Origin: Mycobacterium sp. 1081908.1
GTDB taxonomy: Bacteria > Actinomycetota > Actinomycetes > Mycobacteriales > Mycobacteriaceae
Direction: 5' to 3'
Length of the DNA: 64,000 bases
NCBI RefSeq assembly: GCF_001673535.1
Contig: NZ_LZLY01000056.1
Span: 40,731 to 104,730, forward strand
The notes beneath the pieces were generated by a model. The model was not told the origin of the DNA. It saw only the letters and a program-made list of their open reading frames with translations, and did no database searches. Shown here piece after piece: positions 8,265 through 16,475 of the stretch (position 1 is the stretch's first letter; every line of letters begins with the position of its first letter). The position numbers and the translations under genes were made by a program.

Positions 8265-8789
8265 GTGGACGAGATTCGTGCCTATAAAAAGGTCGGCGAC
8301 CGGCGCTGGCGGGAGTCTCCGGGCCTGGTCTTCGAGGACATCGAGGTCGGCGCGATCGTCGAGCACCGTCCGGGTCGCACCCTCACCGATGCCGACAACG
8401 TCTGGATGTCGTTGCTGTCGCACAACCTGCACCCGCTGCACATCGACAATGCCTACTGCGAAAACACCGAGTGGAAGCGGCCTTTGGTGTCGAGCCTGGT
8501 CACGTTGTCGATCGTGTCGGGCATGAGCGTCCCGAGCACCAGCGCCAAGGGCCTGGCCAACCTGGGCTGGGACGACATCCGCCTCGTCGCGCCGGTTTTC
8601 GTCGGCGACACCATCTACGCCGAGACGGAGTATCTGGACAAGCGCCTGTCGGAATCCCGCCCCCACCAAGGCATCGTCAGCTGCGCCACGCGCGGGGTCA
8701 AGTCGGACGGCACGCTGTTCCTGACGTGCCGGCGGGCGTTCCTGTTGCCGACCCGCGAGCACGATCTCGAAGATCAGGCGGCGTACTGA
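8265..8789 (+). CDS. MaoC-like hotdog enoyl-CoA hydratase
   Basis: Single-hotdog protein of 174 residues. The R-specific hydratase motif is clear: a long helix region with HNLHPLHIDNAYC, supplying the catalytic Asp/His pair, followed by the RPLVSSLVTLSIVSGM hot-dog helix. Family role: adds or removes water across an enoyl-CoA or mesaconyl-CoA double bond. Three in-frame starts lie close together (TTG 8259, GTG 8262 is not in use, GTG 8265). GTG 8265 is preferred because GGACGGGG sits about 7 bases upstream. Its stop overlaps the next start by one base (TGATG). It probably acts directly after the CitE-like lyase. Confidence 0.82.
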   Translation: MDEIRAYKKVGDRRWRESPGLVFEDIEVGAIVEHRPGRTLTDADNVWMSLLSHNLHPLHIDNAYCENTEWKRPLVSSLVTLSIVSGMSVPSTSAKGLANLGWDDIRLVAPVFVGDTIYAETEYLDKRLSESRPHQGIVSCATRGVKSDGTLFLTCRRAFLLPTREHDLEDQAAY

Positions 8790-10048
8790 TGAGGCAGCGA
8801 CACGTCGTCCTGGTCGATACCTACGCCGCCATCGGAACCGAACTGGCCCAAGGCTTCCGGAGCCTCGGCTACACGCCGCTGCGGGTGCAAAGCACCGCCG
8901 AGGTGCCGGTCGCGCTGCGCGGCCAACCGGATCGGTACCCCTACGACGTCGACATCGTGCACCGCGGCGACCTGTCCGAGACGTTGGCCAGGCTGTCGCC
9001 CTTCCGCCCCGTGGCCGTCGTGGCCGGCACCGAACCGGGAGTCGAACTGGCCGACGCGTTGAGCGAGGCCCTGCACCCGGTCACCGGCGCACCCACCAAC
9101 GGGACCGCGCTGAGCCCCGCGCGGCGCGACAAGTTTCTGATGATCGAGCGGATCAAGCAGCAAGGCCTGCGGGGGGCGCGGCAGACCCTGGTGGACGACG
9201 CGGACCAGCTCCGCAACTGGCACAACGGCATTGGCGGCACGGTCGTCGTCAAGCCGCTGCGCAGCGCCGGCAACGACGGCGTGACCTGGTGCCGCACCCC
9301 CGATGACTCGGTGCGCGCCTTCCGGCGCCTCAACGGGCGCGACAACGTGCTCGCGCACCGCAACGACGGCGTCGTCGCGCAGGAGTGCCTGGTCGGCGCC
9401 GAATACACCGTCGACACCGTCAGCCGCGACGGAGAGCACCACGTGTGCGACATCTGGGAGACGTACCGCATCGACGCCAACGGCGTTCCCGACCTGCTGG
9501 TCGCCTGGCGGCTGCTGCCGGCGATCGGCGATCTGCAGGACGAGCTGGTCGCCTACGCCTTCGAGGTGCTCGACGCCCTGGGCATCCGGCACGGCCCGGC
9601 CCACGCCGAGATCAAGATGACGTCCGACGGGCCGTGCCTGGTGGAGGTGGGCGCGCGGATCGCGGGCGCCGGCCTGCCCGAGTGCGCGCGGCTGGCCACC
9701 GGGCGATCGCAGGTCGACTGGACGGTGGACGCCTACGCGCGACCTGATCGGTTCGCCCGGAACTGCGGGGGGCCGTACCGCTTGCACCGGCACGTCGCGC
9801 GGACCACGATGGTCGCCCCGCGCCGCGGCACGCTGGTGTCCTATCGCGGCCTGGAGGCCATCAAGGGGCTCGACAGCTTCTATGACATGCGGGTGCGGGT
9901 GAATCCCGGCGAACATCTGCCGCTCACCACCAACGACCTGACCTACCCGGTCTGGATCACGCTGCTGCACGAGGTCGGCGAAGCGGTGGCCCGTGACCTG
10001 TGGACGCTGCGCTACCTCGACGGCGCGGGCTTCTACGAACTCGCCTAG
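8789..10048 (+). CDS. ATP-grasp ligase
   Basis: ATP-grasp protein of 419 residues, probably forming an amide or peptide bond through an acyl phosphate. It has an N-terminal Rossmann-like pre-ATP-grasp part (HVVLVDTYAAIG), then VVVKPLRSAGNDGV (ATP lysine and glycine loop, about residue 155), the hinge ECLVGAEYTVD, and the metal site HAEIKM with LVEVGARIAG. The family includes carnosine synthase-like and amino-acid ligases; the exact class cannot be set by eye. Translationally coupled to the MaoC gene (TGATG). In the cluster it could attach an amino acid to the carboxylate or amine made by the previous enzymes (inference). Confidence 0.85.
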   Translation: MRQRHVVLVDTYAAIGTELAQGFRSLGYTPLRVQSTAEVPVALRGQPDRYPYDVDIVHRGDLSETLARLSPFRPVAVVAGTEPGVELADALSEALHPVTGAPTNGTALSPARRDKFLMIERIKQQGLRGARQTLVDDADQLRNWHNGIGGTVVVKPLRSAGNDGVTWCRTPDDSVRAFRRLNGRDNVLAHRNDGVVAQECLVGAEYTVDTVSRDGEHHVCDIWETYRIDANGVPDLLVAWRLLPAIGDLQDELVAYAFEVLDALGIRHGPAHAEIKMTSDGPCLVEVGARIAGAGLPECARLATGRSQVDWTVDAYARPDRFARNCGGPYRLHRHVARTTMVAPRRGTLVSYRGLEAIKGLDSFYDMRVRVNPGEHLPLTTNDLTYPVWITLLHEVGEAVARDLWTLRYLDGAGFYELA

Positions 10049-10060
10049 AAGGGATCAGCC

Positions 10061-10753
10061 ATGACGTTTTGTCACTGCCACGCCGAGACGGACCCGGACC
10101 GGACGGGTGACGGCAGCCTCGTCGAGCTCTACCGCCGCATGCCCCCCACGGGCGAGCCCGAGCAGATCGACGCGATCCTCGCGCCGCGCAGCTCGGTGCT
10201 GGAACTCGGCGCGGGCACCGGGCGCATCGCCGACCCGCTGGCGCGGCTGGGCCACCGAGTCACCGCCGTCGACGACTCCGAACGGATGCTCGCCGAGGTG
10301 CGGCACGCGCGGACCGTCCGCGCCCGCATCGAGGGGCTGCGCCTGACCGAGCGGTTCGACGCGGTCCTGTTGCCGACCAACCTGATTCACTACCGGGGCG
10401 CCGAGCTTCGGCGGGCGGTGCTGGCCACCGTCGCCCACCACCTCAAACCCGCGGGCAGGGCGATCATCCAGTGGAAGCCGCCGGCCTTTTGGGCCGCCCG
10501 GCCCGCGGGCTGGACGGAAGACAAGAAGATCGGCGGGGCGACGGCACGCGTGACCATCCACCGCGATCTCGACCGGCTGGTGGAGGGCGAATACGCGTTG
10601 CTGGTCGACGGATCCGAAATGCGGCAGTGCTTTCACCTCGAGGTGCTGACGCCCGCCGACATCCGGCGCGAACTCGACCGCGCCGGACTGCGGCTGCTCG
10701 ACCGCGCCCCCGAGTCCACGGAGTGGCTGCAGGCGGTGCGCTCGCGGGCTTGA
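10061..10753 (+). CDS. SAM-dependent methyltransferase of the oxoamine-synthase operon
   Basis: Class I methyltransferase of 230 residues. Motif I is VLELGAGTGRIA (about residue 46) and the motif II acidic residue is in AVDDSERM. The start has a Cys/His-containing leader (MTFCHCHAE) that looks uncommon; metal binding there is only speculation. ATG at 10061 follows AGAAGGGA with 6 bases spacing and lies 12 bases after the ligase stop, so it is the last gene of the operon. Likely role: O- or N-methylation of the cluster product. The target is unknown. Confidence 0.8.
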   Translation: MTFCHCHAETDPDRTGDGSLVELYRRMPPTGEPEQIDAILAPRSSVLELGAGTGRIADPLARLGHRVTAVDDSERMLAEVRHARTVRARIEGLRLTERFDAVLLPTNLIHYRGAELRRAVLATVAHHLKPAGRAIIQWKPPAFWAARPAGWTEDKKIGGATARVTIHRDLDRLVEGEYALLVDGSEMRQCFHLEVLTPADIRRELDRAGLRLLDRAPESTEWLQAVRSRA

Positions 10754-10779
10754 CAACACCTCGACCGAAAACGCCCCTG

Positions 10780-10807
10780 TTGGTTTGGCGGCGGGTCGAC
10801 CTAGAGT
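10780..10807 (+). promoter_or_regulatory. Candidate promoter giving a leaderless php transcript
   Basis: TTGGTT (10780-10785), a 16-base spacer and TAGAGT (10802-10807) precede the GTG start at 10815 by 7 bases. There is no Shine-Dalgarno before the GTG. This geometry is typical of mycobacterial leaderless transcripts. Confidence 0.45.
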
Positions 10808-10814
10808 CAGACCC

Positions 10815-11792
10815 GTGCCAGAACTCAATACCGCCCGCGGCGCCATCGATACCGCCGACCTCGGCGTGACGCTCATGCACGAGCACGTGTTCATCATGAC
10901 CACCGAGATCGCGCTGAACTATCCCGAAGCCTGGGGCGACGAGGACCAGCGGGTGGCCGATGCCGTCGACCGGCTCAACGAGCTGAAGTCCCGCGGGGTG
11001 GACACCATCGTCGACCTCACGGTGATCGGCCTGGGCCGCTACATCCCCCGCATCGCCCGGGTCGCGGCGGCCACCGAGCTGAATATCGTTGTGGCGACCG
11101 GCCTTTACACCTACAACGACGTCCCGTTCCGGTTCCACTACCTCGGGCCCGGCACGGCGATGGACGGCCCGGAGATCATGACCGACATGTTCGTCCGCGA
11201 CATCGAGGAGGGCATCGCCGACACGGGGATCAAGGCGGGCATCCTCAAGTGCGCCACCGACGAGCCCGGCGTCACCCCCGGCGTCGACCGGGTGCTGCGC
11301 GCCGTCGCCCAGGCGCACAAACGCACGGGCGTGCCCATCTCCACGCACACGCACGCCGAGACCCGGCGCGGGCTCGAGCAGCAACGCATCTTCGAAGAGG
11401 AGGGCGTCGACCTGAGCCGGGTGGTCATCGGCCACTCCGGTGACACCACCGACCTCGACTACCTCGAGGAGCTGATCGGCAACGGCTCCTACATCGGGAT
11501 GGACCGGTTCGGCATCGACGTGTACCTGCCGTTCGAGGACCGGGTGAACACCGTGGCGCGGATGTGCGAGCGCGGCCACGCCGACAAGATGGTGCTGTCG
11601 CACGACGCCAACTGCTACTTCGACGCCATCCCGGAGGAGCTGCTGCCGGTCGCCGCGCCCAATTGGCACTACCTGCACATCCACAACGACGTGATCCCCG
11701 CCCTCAAGGAGCGGGGCGTCACCGACGAGCAGCTGCACACCATGCTGGTGGACAACCCGCGCCGCGTCTTCGAGCGACAGGGCGCCTACTAG
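10815..11792 (+). CDS. php: Phosphotriesterase-like lactonase (PHP/PPH)
   Basis: Amidohydrolase-superfamily protein of 325 residues, very close to Rv0230c Php. Known family activity: binuclear-metal hydrolysis of lactones, including acyl-homoserine lactones, with weak phosphotriesterase activity. Visible ligands: His22 and His24 (HEHVF), the carboxylated Lys in GILKCATDEPG (about 138), His in STHTHAE, His in VIGHSGD and Asp in LSHDANCY. GTG at 10815 begins the conserved MPELNTARG start. The stop is directly followed by the ATG of the ligase gene, so the two are co-transcribed. Confidence 0.93.
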   Translation: MPELNTARGAIDTADLGVTLMHEHVFIMTTEIALNYPEAWGDEDQRVADAVDRLNELKSRGVDTIVDLTVIGLGRYIPRIARVAAATELNIVVATGLYTYNDVPFRFHYLGPGTAMDGPEIMTDMFVRDIEEGIADTGIKAGILKCATDEPGVTPGVDRVLRAVAQAHKRTGVPISTHTHAETRRGLEQQRIFEEEGVDLSRVVIGHSGDTTDLDYLEELIGNGSYIGMDRFGIDVYLPFEDRVNTVARMCERGHADKMVLSHDANCYFDAIPEELLPVAAPNWHYLHIHNDVIPALKERGVTDEQLHTMLVDNPRRVFERQGAY

Positions 11793-13265
11793 ATGAACCA
11801 GCCGGTCCCGCCGATCGGCACCCAGATTTCGCAGCTTGCGGCGCTGGCTCCCGACGAGCCCGCGGTCACCTGCGACGGTCGCACCATCACCCGCGGCGAA
11901 CTCGACCGGTCGACGAACCGGTTGGCCCGCGCGTACGCCGAGCGCGGCGTCGGGGTCGGCGACTACGTGACCATGGTGCTGCCCAACTCGATCGAGTGGA
12001 TCCAGGCCGCGGTGGCGTGCTGGAAGCTGGGCGCGGTACCGCAGCCGCTGTCGGCGCGGTTGCCGGACGCCGAGCTGGCCGGGCTGCTCGAGTTGCGCCC
12101 GCCGGCCCTGCTGGTGGGCCGCGAACATCGTGAAATACCCAGCGTCCCAGCCGGTTTCGCCCCCGACCCGGCGCTGTCCGACGCGGCGTTGCCGGAGGCG
12201 GTTTCGCCGGTGTGGAAGGCGATGGGCTCGGGCGGCAGCACCGGGCGGCCCAAGCTCATCGAGTCCGGCGGCGACAGCCGGATTCCGCCCGCCGTCGGCT
12301 ACCCGCTCGGCGCGCAGGAGGGCGACACCACGCTGGTGCCGATCCCGCTGTCGCACAACACCGGGTTCACCACCGCGACGATCGCGTTGGTGATGCGCCA
12401 TCACCTGGTGCTGATGAGCCGGTTCGACCCGCACGGGTTCCTGCGGCTCATCACCGACCATCGGGTGACGTTTTTGACCACGGTGCCGACGATCATGCAG
12501 CGGGCGCTGCCGGTTTACCACGCCGACCCGGGCGCCTACGACCTGTCGTCGCTGCGGCGGTTCTGGCACATGGGGGCGCCGTGCCCGCCCGCCATCAAGC
12601 AGGCCTGGATCGACCTGCTGGGCCCCGAAGCCGTCTGGGAACTCTACGGCGGCACCGAATTACAGGCGCTCACCTTCATCAGCGGCGATCAGTGGCTGAC
12701 CCACCGCGGCTCCGTCGGCGTCGTGGTCGCCGGGGAGATGAAGGTGCTCGACGACGACGGCAACCCCTGCCCGCCCGGCGTGATCGGCGAGATCTACATG
12801 CGCCCCGCCCCCGGCAGCGCGCCCACCTACCGCTACGTCGGGGTGGAGGCCAAGAGCCGCGACGGCTGGGACTCGCTGGGCGACCTGGGCTACTTCGACG
12901 CCGACGGGTTCCTGTACCTGTCGGACCGCCGCGTCGACATGTTCACCGTCGGGGGCCGCAACGTCTATCCCGCCGAGATCGAGAACGCGCTGTCGGCCCA
13001 CCCGGAGGTGCTGTCCTGCCTCGTCGTCGGCGTGCCGCACGATGATTTGGGCCAGGTGCCCTACGCCCTGGTGCACACCGCCGACGGGTCCGCGTTGGAC
13101 GGCGACGCCGTGAAAGACTTTCTGCGCGAACGCATCTCGTCGTACAAGGTGCCGCACACGGTGGAGTTCGTCGGGACTCCCCTGCGCGACGACGCCGGCA
13201 AGGCGCGGCGCTCGGCGGTGCGCGCGGAGGTCATCGCGCGCCTCGGGGCCGCCGAGCCGGCCTGA
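11793..13265 (+). CDS. AMP-forming acyl-CoA ligase (FadD-like)
   Basis: ANL-superfamily enzyme of 490 residues. It activates a carboxylic acid as an acyl-adenylate and then transfers it to CoA. Motifs: a modified P-loop GSGGSTGRPKLIE (the usual form is S/TSGTTGxPK), WELYGGTELQ, the hinge LGDLGYFDADGFLYLSDR, MFTVGGRNVYPAEIE and a C-terminal AGKARRS that supplies the catalytic Lys. It is slightly short for FadD (490 versus 500-560). It starts immediately after the php stop (TAG then ATG) without a gap, which suggests a lactone is first opened by Php and the acid then activated (inference). The substrate is unknown. I recall no ligase at this place in M. tuberculosis. Confidence 0.85.
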   Translation: MNQPVPPIGTQISQLAALAPDEPAVTCDGRTITRGELDRSTNRLARAYAERGVGVGDYVTMVLPNSIEWIQAAVACWKLGAVPQPLSARLPDAELAGLLELRPPALLVGREHREIPSVPAGFAPDPALSDAALPEAVSPVWKAMGSGGSTGRPKLIESGGDSRIPPAVGYPLGAQEGDTTLVPIPLSHNTGFTTATIALVMRHHLVLMSRFDPHGFLRLITDHRVTFLTTVPTIMQRALPVYHADPGAYDLSSLRRFWHMGAPCPPAIKQAWIDLLGPEAVWELYGGTELQALTFISGDQWLTHRGSVGVVVAGEMKVLDDDGNPCPPGVIGEIYMRPAPGSAPTYRYVGVEAKSRDGWDSLGDLGYFDADGFLYLSDRRVDMFTVGGRNVYPAEIENALSAHPEVLSCLVVGVPHDDLGQVPYALVHTADGSALDGDAVKDFLRERISSYKVPHTVEFVGTPLRDDAGKARRSAVRAEVIARLGAAEPA

Positions 13266-13348
13266 CGCCCGAACGCTCGCCCCAAGAATCTTCCAAGCGC
13301 TCGGCCCCACCATGGGTGCGTCGATGACCGTTGTCCGGGAGAGGGGCC

Positions 13349-13822
13349 ATGCAGATCGAGCCGTTGAGCACGGAGCTGATCGAACGTTATCTGCGATCGC
13401 GTCAGCTGCGGTTTTTCCGCAGCAGTGACGGCGAGGAATTCATGATGCTGCTGTCTTGCCACGAGCGCGGCAAGCTGCACGTGAACCTGCGGATCAACGG
13501 CCTGCGGCGCGACGTCCTGGAGATCTCGATCAGCCCGGCCGGGTACTACCTTGCGGCCGAACGTCCGCGCCTGATGGAACTGGTGAACGACTGGAATCGA
13601 GACACCCACTGGCCCAAGGCGTTTGTGCGCGAGACCGCCCAGCCGGGCCGGCTGGCCGTGGTCGCCGAGAACGCCTACCTGCTGACCGACGGCATCCACA
13701 TCGAGGCGCTGGGCAACTTCGTCCGGTCCACCGTCGAGTACGGGACCGACCTGTTCGAGAAGATCGAGCGGGCCATCGCCCTGCCGTCCGCGGACGCGCT
13801 GGAACAGTGGATGGATCGCTGA
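13349..13822 (+). CDS. YbjN-domain-like cytosolic protein
   Basis: 157-residue protein with no signal peptide or membrane segment. Its pattern (IERYLRSRQLRFF, then a beta sheet region, then a final helix) resembles YbjN/type III chaperone-like folds, which act as small chaperone or binding proteins. ATG at 13349 follows GAGAGGGG with 3-4 bases spacing. It lies between the ligase gene and the convergent tmaT gene. No specific function can be given. Confidence 0.6.
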   Translation: MQIEPLSTELIERYLRSRQLRFFRSSDGEEFMMLLSCHERGKLHVNLRINGLRRDVLEISISPAGYYLAAERPRLMELVNDWNRDTHWPKAFVRETAQPGRLAVVAENAYLLTDGIHIEALGNFVRSTVEYGTDLFEKIERAIALPSADALEQWMDR

Positions 13823-13823
13823 G

Positions 13824-14990
13824 TCACGGCGCGATCGCGTCCGCCTCGGCGTCGGTGACCTGGGGCGCGGGCTGGTGGCGTTTCTCCCAGCCGCGCAGCG
13901 CTTCCCGGCACGGGGATTCGACCAGCGCATAGCTGACGGCGGCGATCGCCCAACCGAAGATCAGCGTCAACGCCAGCACCGAGGGCATCCGGCCGGTGAA
14001 CGGGAACGTCCCGAGCACCGGGAACACCATCGCCAGCGCGGCCAGGTGCCAGATGAACAGGCCATAGGACCAGCGGCCCAACGTCACCATGGGGGTGCTG
14101 CCCAGCACCCGGTGCGGCGTGTCGACCCGGTCCAGCACCAACGGGGCGACCAACGCGAACGCCACCAGGGAGCCCGCCGCCGTCTTCACCGCGAACTGGG
14201 CGGCGGTGCCGGGCACCAGGCCCTCGGGGCCGGCCAGCGGCGAGGCCGCCACCAGGTAGGCCAGCGCCGCGACGACGGCCATCACGATCCGGTGCCGCGC
14301 CAGCCGGTGCGGCACCCCGACCCCACAATGCACCCACTCCGCCAGCAGCATGCCCGCGGCGAACCAGGAGAAGAAGGCCGGCGGCCAGTTCAGCGGGTTG
14401 ATCCCCGACGGCCCGTGGACCGGCACCCAGCCCCACGCCCAGCTCAGCGCCGCCAGCGCGACGATCGCCGGCACCCGCGCGCCGGCCGGCAGGCGGCGGG
14501 CCAACAACGCCAGCAGGGGCAGCGCCAGATAGAAGCTGACCTCGACGGAAAGGCTCCACATCTGCGTCAGCCCCCCGGTCAGGGTCAGCGGCACGTAGAT
14601 CTGGGTGAGCGTCAGGTTGGCCAGCCACACGGTCGGGCTGGCGTGATCCGCGTCGGGCAGCAGGGTCAGGATCACCACGACCGCCACCAGGTAGGCCGGC
14701 ATGATCCGCACGACCCGCGAGCGCAGGTAGTGGCCGGTCCGCGGCCGCGGCCCCAAACCCCTGGCCGCCGCCGCGTGCCCGCGCCACAACAGGAACCCCG
14801 ACAACGCGAAGAACACCGCCACCGCGAGGTCGAAGCGGCCGAACAGCCGGCCCGCGGCACCGCTGGAGTGCCCCGTCTGGAAGGCCACGTGCGTGACGAC
14901 CACGCCCATGGCCGCGCACGCGCGCATCCCCTCCACGGCGGGCAGGAAGCTGCGGATTCCGCCCACCTGTTGGCCATCGGTCACGCTCAC
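13824..14990 (-). CDS. tmaT: Acyltransferase-3 membrane protein, trehalose monomycolate O-acetyltransferase TmaT
   Basis: Polytopic acyltransferase-3 family protein of 388 residues with about ten transmembrane segments. The conserved early His is in VVVTHVAF, followed by FFALSGFLLWRG, RSRVVRIMPAYL and WSLSVEVSFYL, all typical of the family. It corresponds to Rv0228. The Rv0228 orthologue in corynebacteria (TmaT) has been shown to acetylate trehalose mycolates, which is needed for efficient MmpL-mediated export. Here it is divergent from the lmcA-like gene and mmpL3 is 46 kb away, the same broad neighbourhood as in M. tuberculosis. The C-terminal about 20 residues are hydrophilic and acidic. 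Confidence 0.88.
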   Translation of the reverse strand: MSVTDGQQVGGIRSFLPAVEGMRACAAMGVVVTHVAFQTGHSSGAAGRLFGRFDLAVAVFFALSGFLLWRGHAAAARGLGPRPRTGHYLRSRVVRIMPAYLVAVVVILTLLPDADHASPTVWLANLTLTQIYVPLTLTGGLTQMWSLSVEVSFYLALPLLALLARRLPAGARVPAIVALAALSWAWGWVPVHGPSGINPLNWPPAFFSWFAAGMLLAEWVHCGVGVPHRLARHRIVMAVVAALAYLVAASPLAGPEGLVPGTAAQFAVKTAAGSLVAFALVAPLVLDRVDTPHRVLGSTPMVTLGRWSYGLFIWHLAALAMVFPVLGTFPFTGRMPSVLALTLIFGWAIAAVSYALVESPCREALRGWEKRHQPAPQVTDAEADAIAP

Positions 14991-15165
14991 AAGTGTGCCC
15001 GCCGGTTGTCCGCCGACGAATCGGGTACGTAAGCCGGGGCCTTAAATTCTGCTGTTAGGGTCGAACGGGTTTGCCACGCCGCTTGGTCGGATCCGAGCGG
15101 GTCGCGGCCGACAAGACCGGAGACCATCACGGACCACGAGGAATCCATTAGGAGGGCACGGCAAC

Positions 15166-16455
15166 ATGAACCGCGCAGTCATGTTGCGTTTCGCCGCATG
15201 CGCGATCATCGGACTCGGGGCTGCCCTGCTGATCGCCGCGCTGCTGCTGTCGACGTACACCAGCAGCAGGATCGCCAAGATCCCGCTGAACATCGACGCC
15301 ACGTTGATCAGCGACGGCAACGGAACCGCGCTCGACTCCGCGTCGCTGTCCGGTGACCACCTCGTCGTCAACCAGAACGTGCCGCTGGTGTCCCAGCAGC
15401 AGGTCAGCGTCGAATCCCCGGCCAACGCCGAGGTCGTCACGCTGCAGGTCGGCACCTCGGTCCGGCGCACCGACAAGCAGAAGGACAGCGGCCTGCTGCT
15501 GGCGATCGTCGACACCGTCACGCTGAACCGCAAGACCGCGCTGGCCGTCTCCGACGACAGCCACACCGGCGGCTCCGTGCAGAAGCCGCGCACGGTCAAC
15601 GACGAGAGCCCGCCCACCGCGATGCCGCTCCGCCACGAGGGGCTGTCCTACCGGTTCCCGTTCCACACCGAGAAGAAGACCTATCCCTATTTCGATCCGA
15701 TCGCGCAGAAGCCGTTCGACGTCAACTACGACAGCCAGGAAGACGTCAACGGGCTGACCACCTACAAGTTCACCCAGAACGTCGGCTACAACGGCGACGG
15801 CAAGCTGGTGGCCCCGGTGACATACCCGACGCTGTACGCCGACCAGGCGACGGACTCCAAATTCACCACCTCGGCGGCGATGTGGGGCGTCCAGGGCGGC
15901 GATCCCAACGAACAGATCACCATGACCCGCTACTACGCCGCGCAGCGGACCTTCTGGGTGGACCCGGTGTCGGGGACCATCGTCAAGCAGAAAGAGCACG
16001 CCAACCACTACTTCGCGCGTGATCCCCTCAAACCGGAGATGACGCTGGCCGACTACACCGTCACCTCGAACGAGGACACCGTCGAAGCCCAGGTCAACAC
16101 GGCGCGCGACGAGCGGGACCGGCTGGCGCTGTGGTCGCGGGTGCTGCCCATCACCTTCACCGCGGTCGGCCTGATCGCGCTGATCGGCGGCGGGGTGCTG
16201 GCCTCGTTCAGCCTGCGGACCGAGAGCGCGCTGACCGACCCGGGCCTGGACCGGTCCGACCAGGAAGTCTTCGGCCGCGGCGCTCCCGAAGAACCGGTGC
16301 CCGGCGCCGAAGCCGAGACCGAGAAGCTGCCCACCCAGCGCCCCGCCGGGGGCGAGGATCCCGACGCGCCGACCGTCGGTTCCGACGAGCCACCCGAGCC
16401 GGGGCCGCCCGACGCGGGACCGCCGGCGTCACCGGGTCCCCCCGAACGGGCCTAG
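15166..16455 (+). CDS. lmcA: DUF3068 membrane-anchored protein, LmcA-like (lipomannan maturation)
   Basis: 429-residue protein with an N-terminal transmembrane segment (residues 8-30), a large extracytoplasmic beta-rich domain and a second membrane helix at about 326-349 (PITFTAVGLIALIGG). The cytosolic tail is rich in Pro, Glu and Asp. The layout and sequence match Rv0227c. The corynebacterial orthologue, LmcA, is required for lipomannan maturation and lipoarabinomannan synthesis, probably by lipid binding or transfer. ATG at 15166 has AGGAGG (15150-15155) ten bases upstream. It is followed after 20 bp by the Rv0226c-like gene, so both form an operon divergent from tmaT. Confidence 0.85.
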   Translation: MNRAVMLRFAACAIIGLGAALLIAALLLSTYTSSRIAKIPLNIDATLISDGNGTALDSASLSGDHLVVNQNVPLVSQQQVSVESPANAEVVTLQVGTSVRRTDKQKDSGLLLAIVDTVTLNRKTALAVSDDSHTGGSVQKPRTVNDESPPTAMPLRHEGLSYRFPFHTEKKTYPYFDPIAQKPFDVNYDSQEDVNGLTTYKFTQNVGYNGDGKLVAPVTYPTLYADQATDSKFTTSAAMWGVQGGDPNEQITMTRYYAAQRTFWVDPVSGTIVKQKEHANHYFARDPLKPEMTLADYTVTSNEDTVEAQVNTARDERDRLALWSRVLPITFTAVGLIALIGGGVLASFSLRTESALTDPGLDRSDQEVFGRGAPEEPVPGAEAETEKLPTQRPAGGEDPDAPTVGSDEPPEPGPPDAGPPASPGPPERA

Positions 16456-16475
16456 CTTCCCTGGAGGCGCTCACC

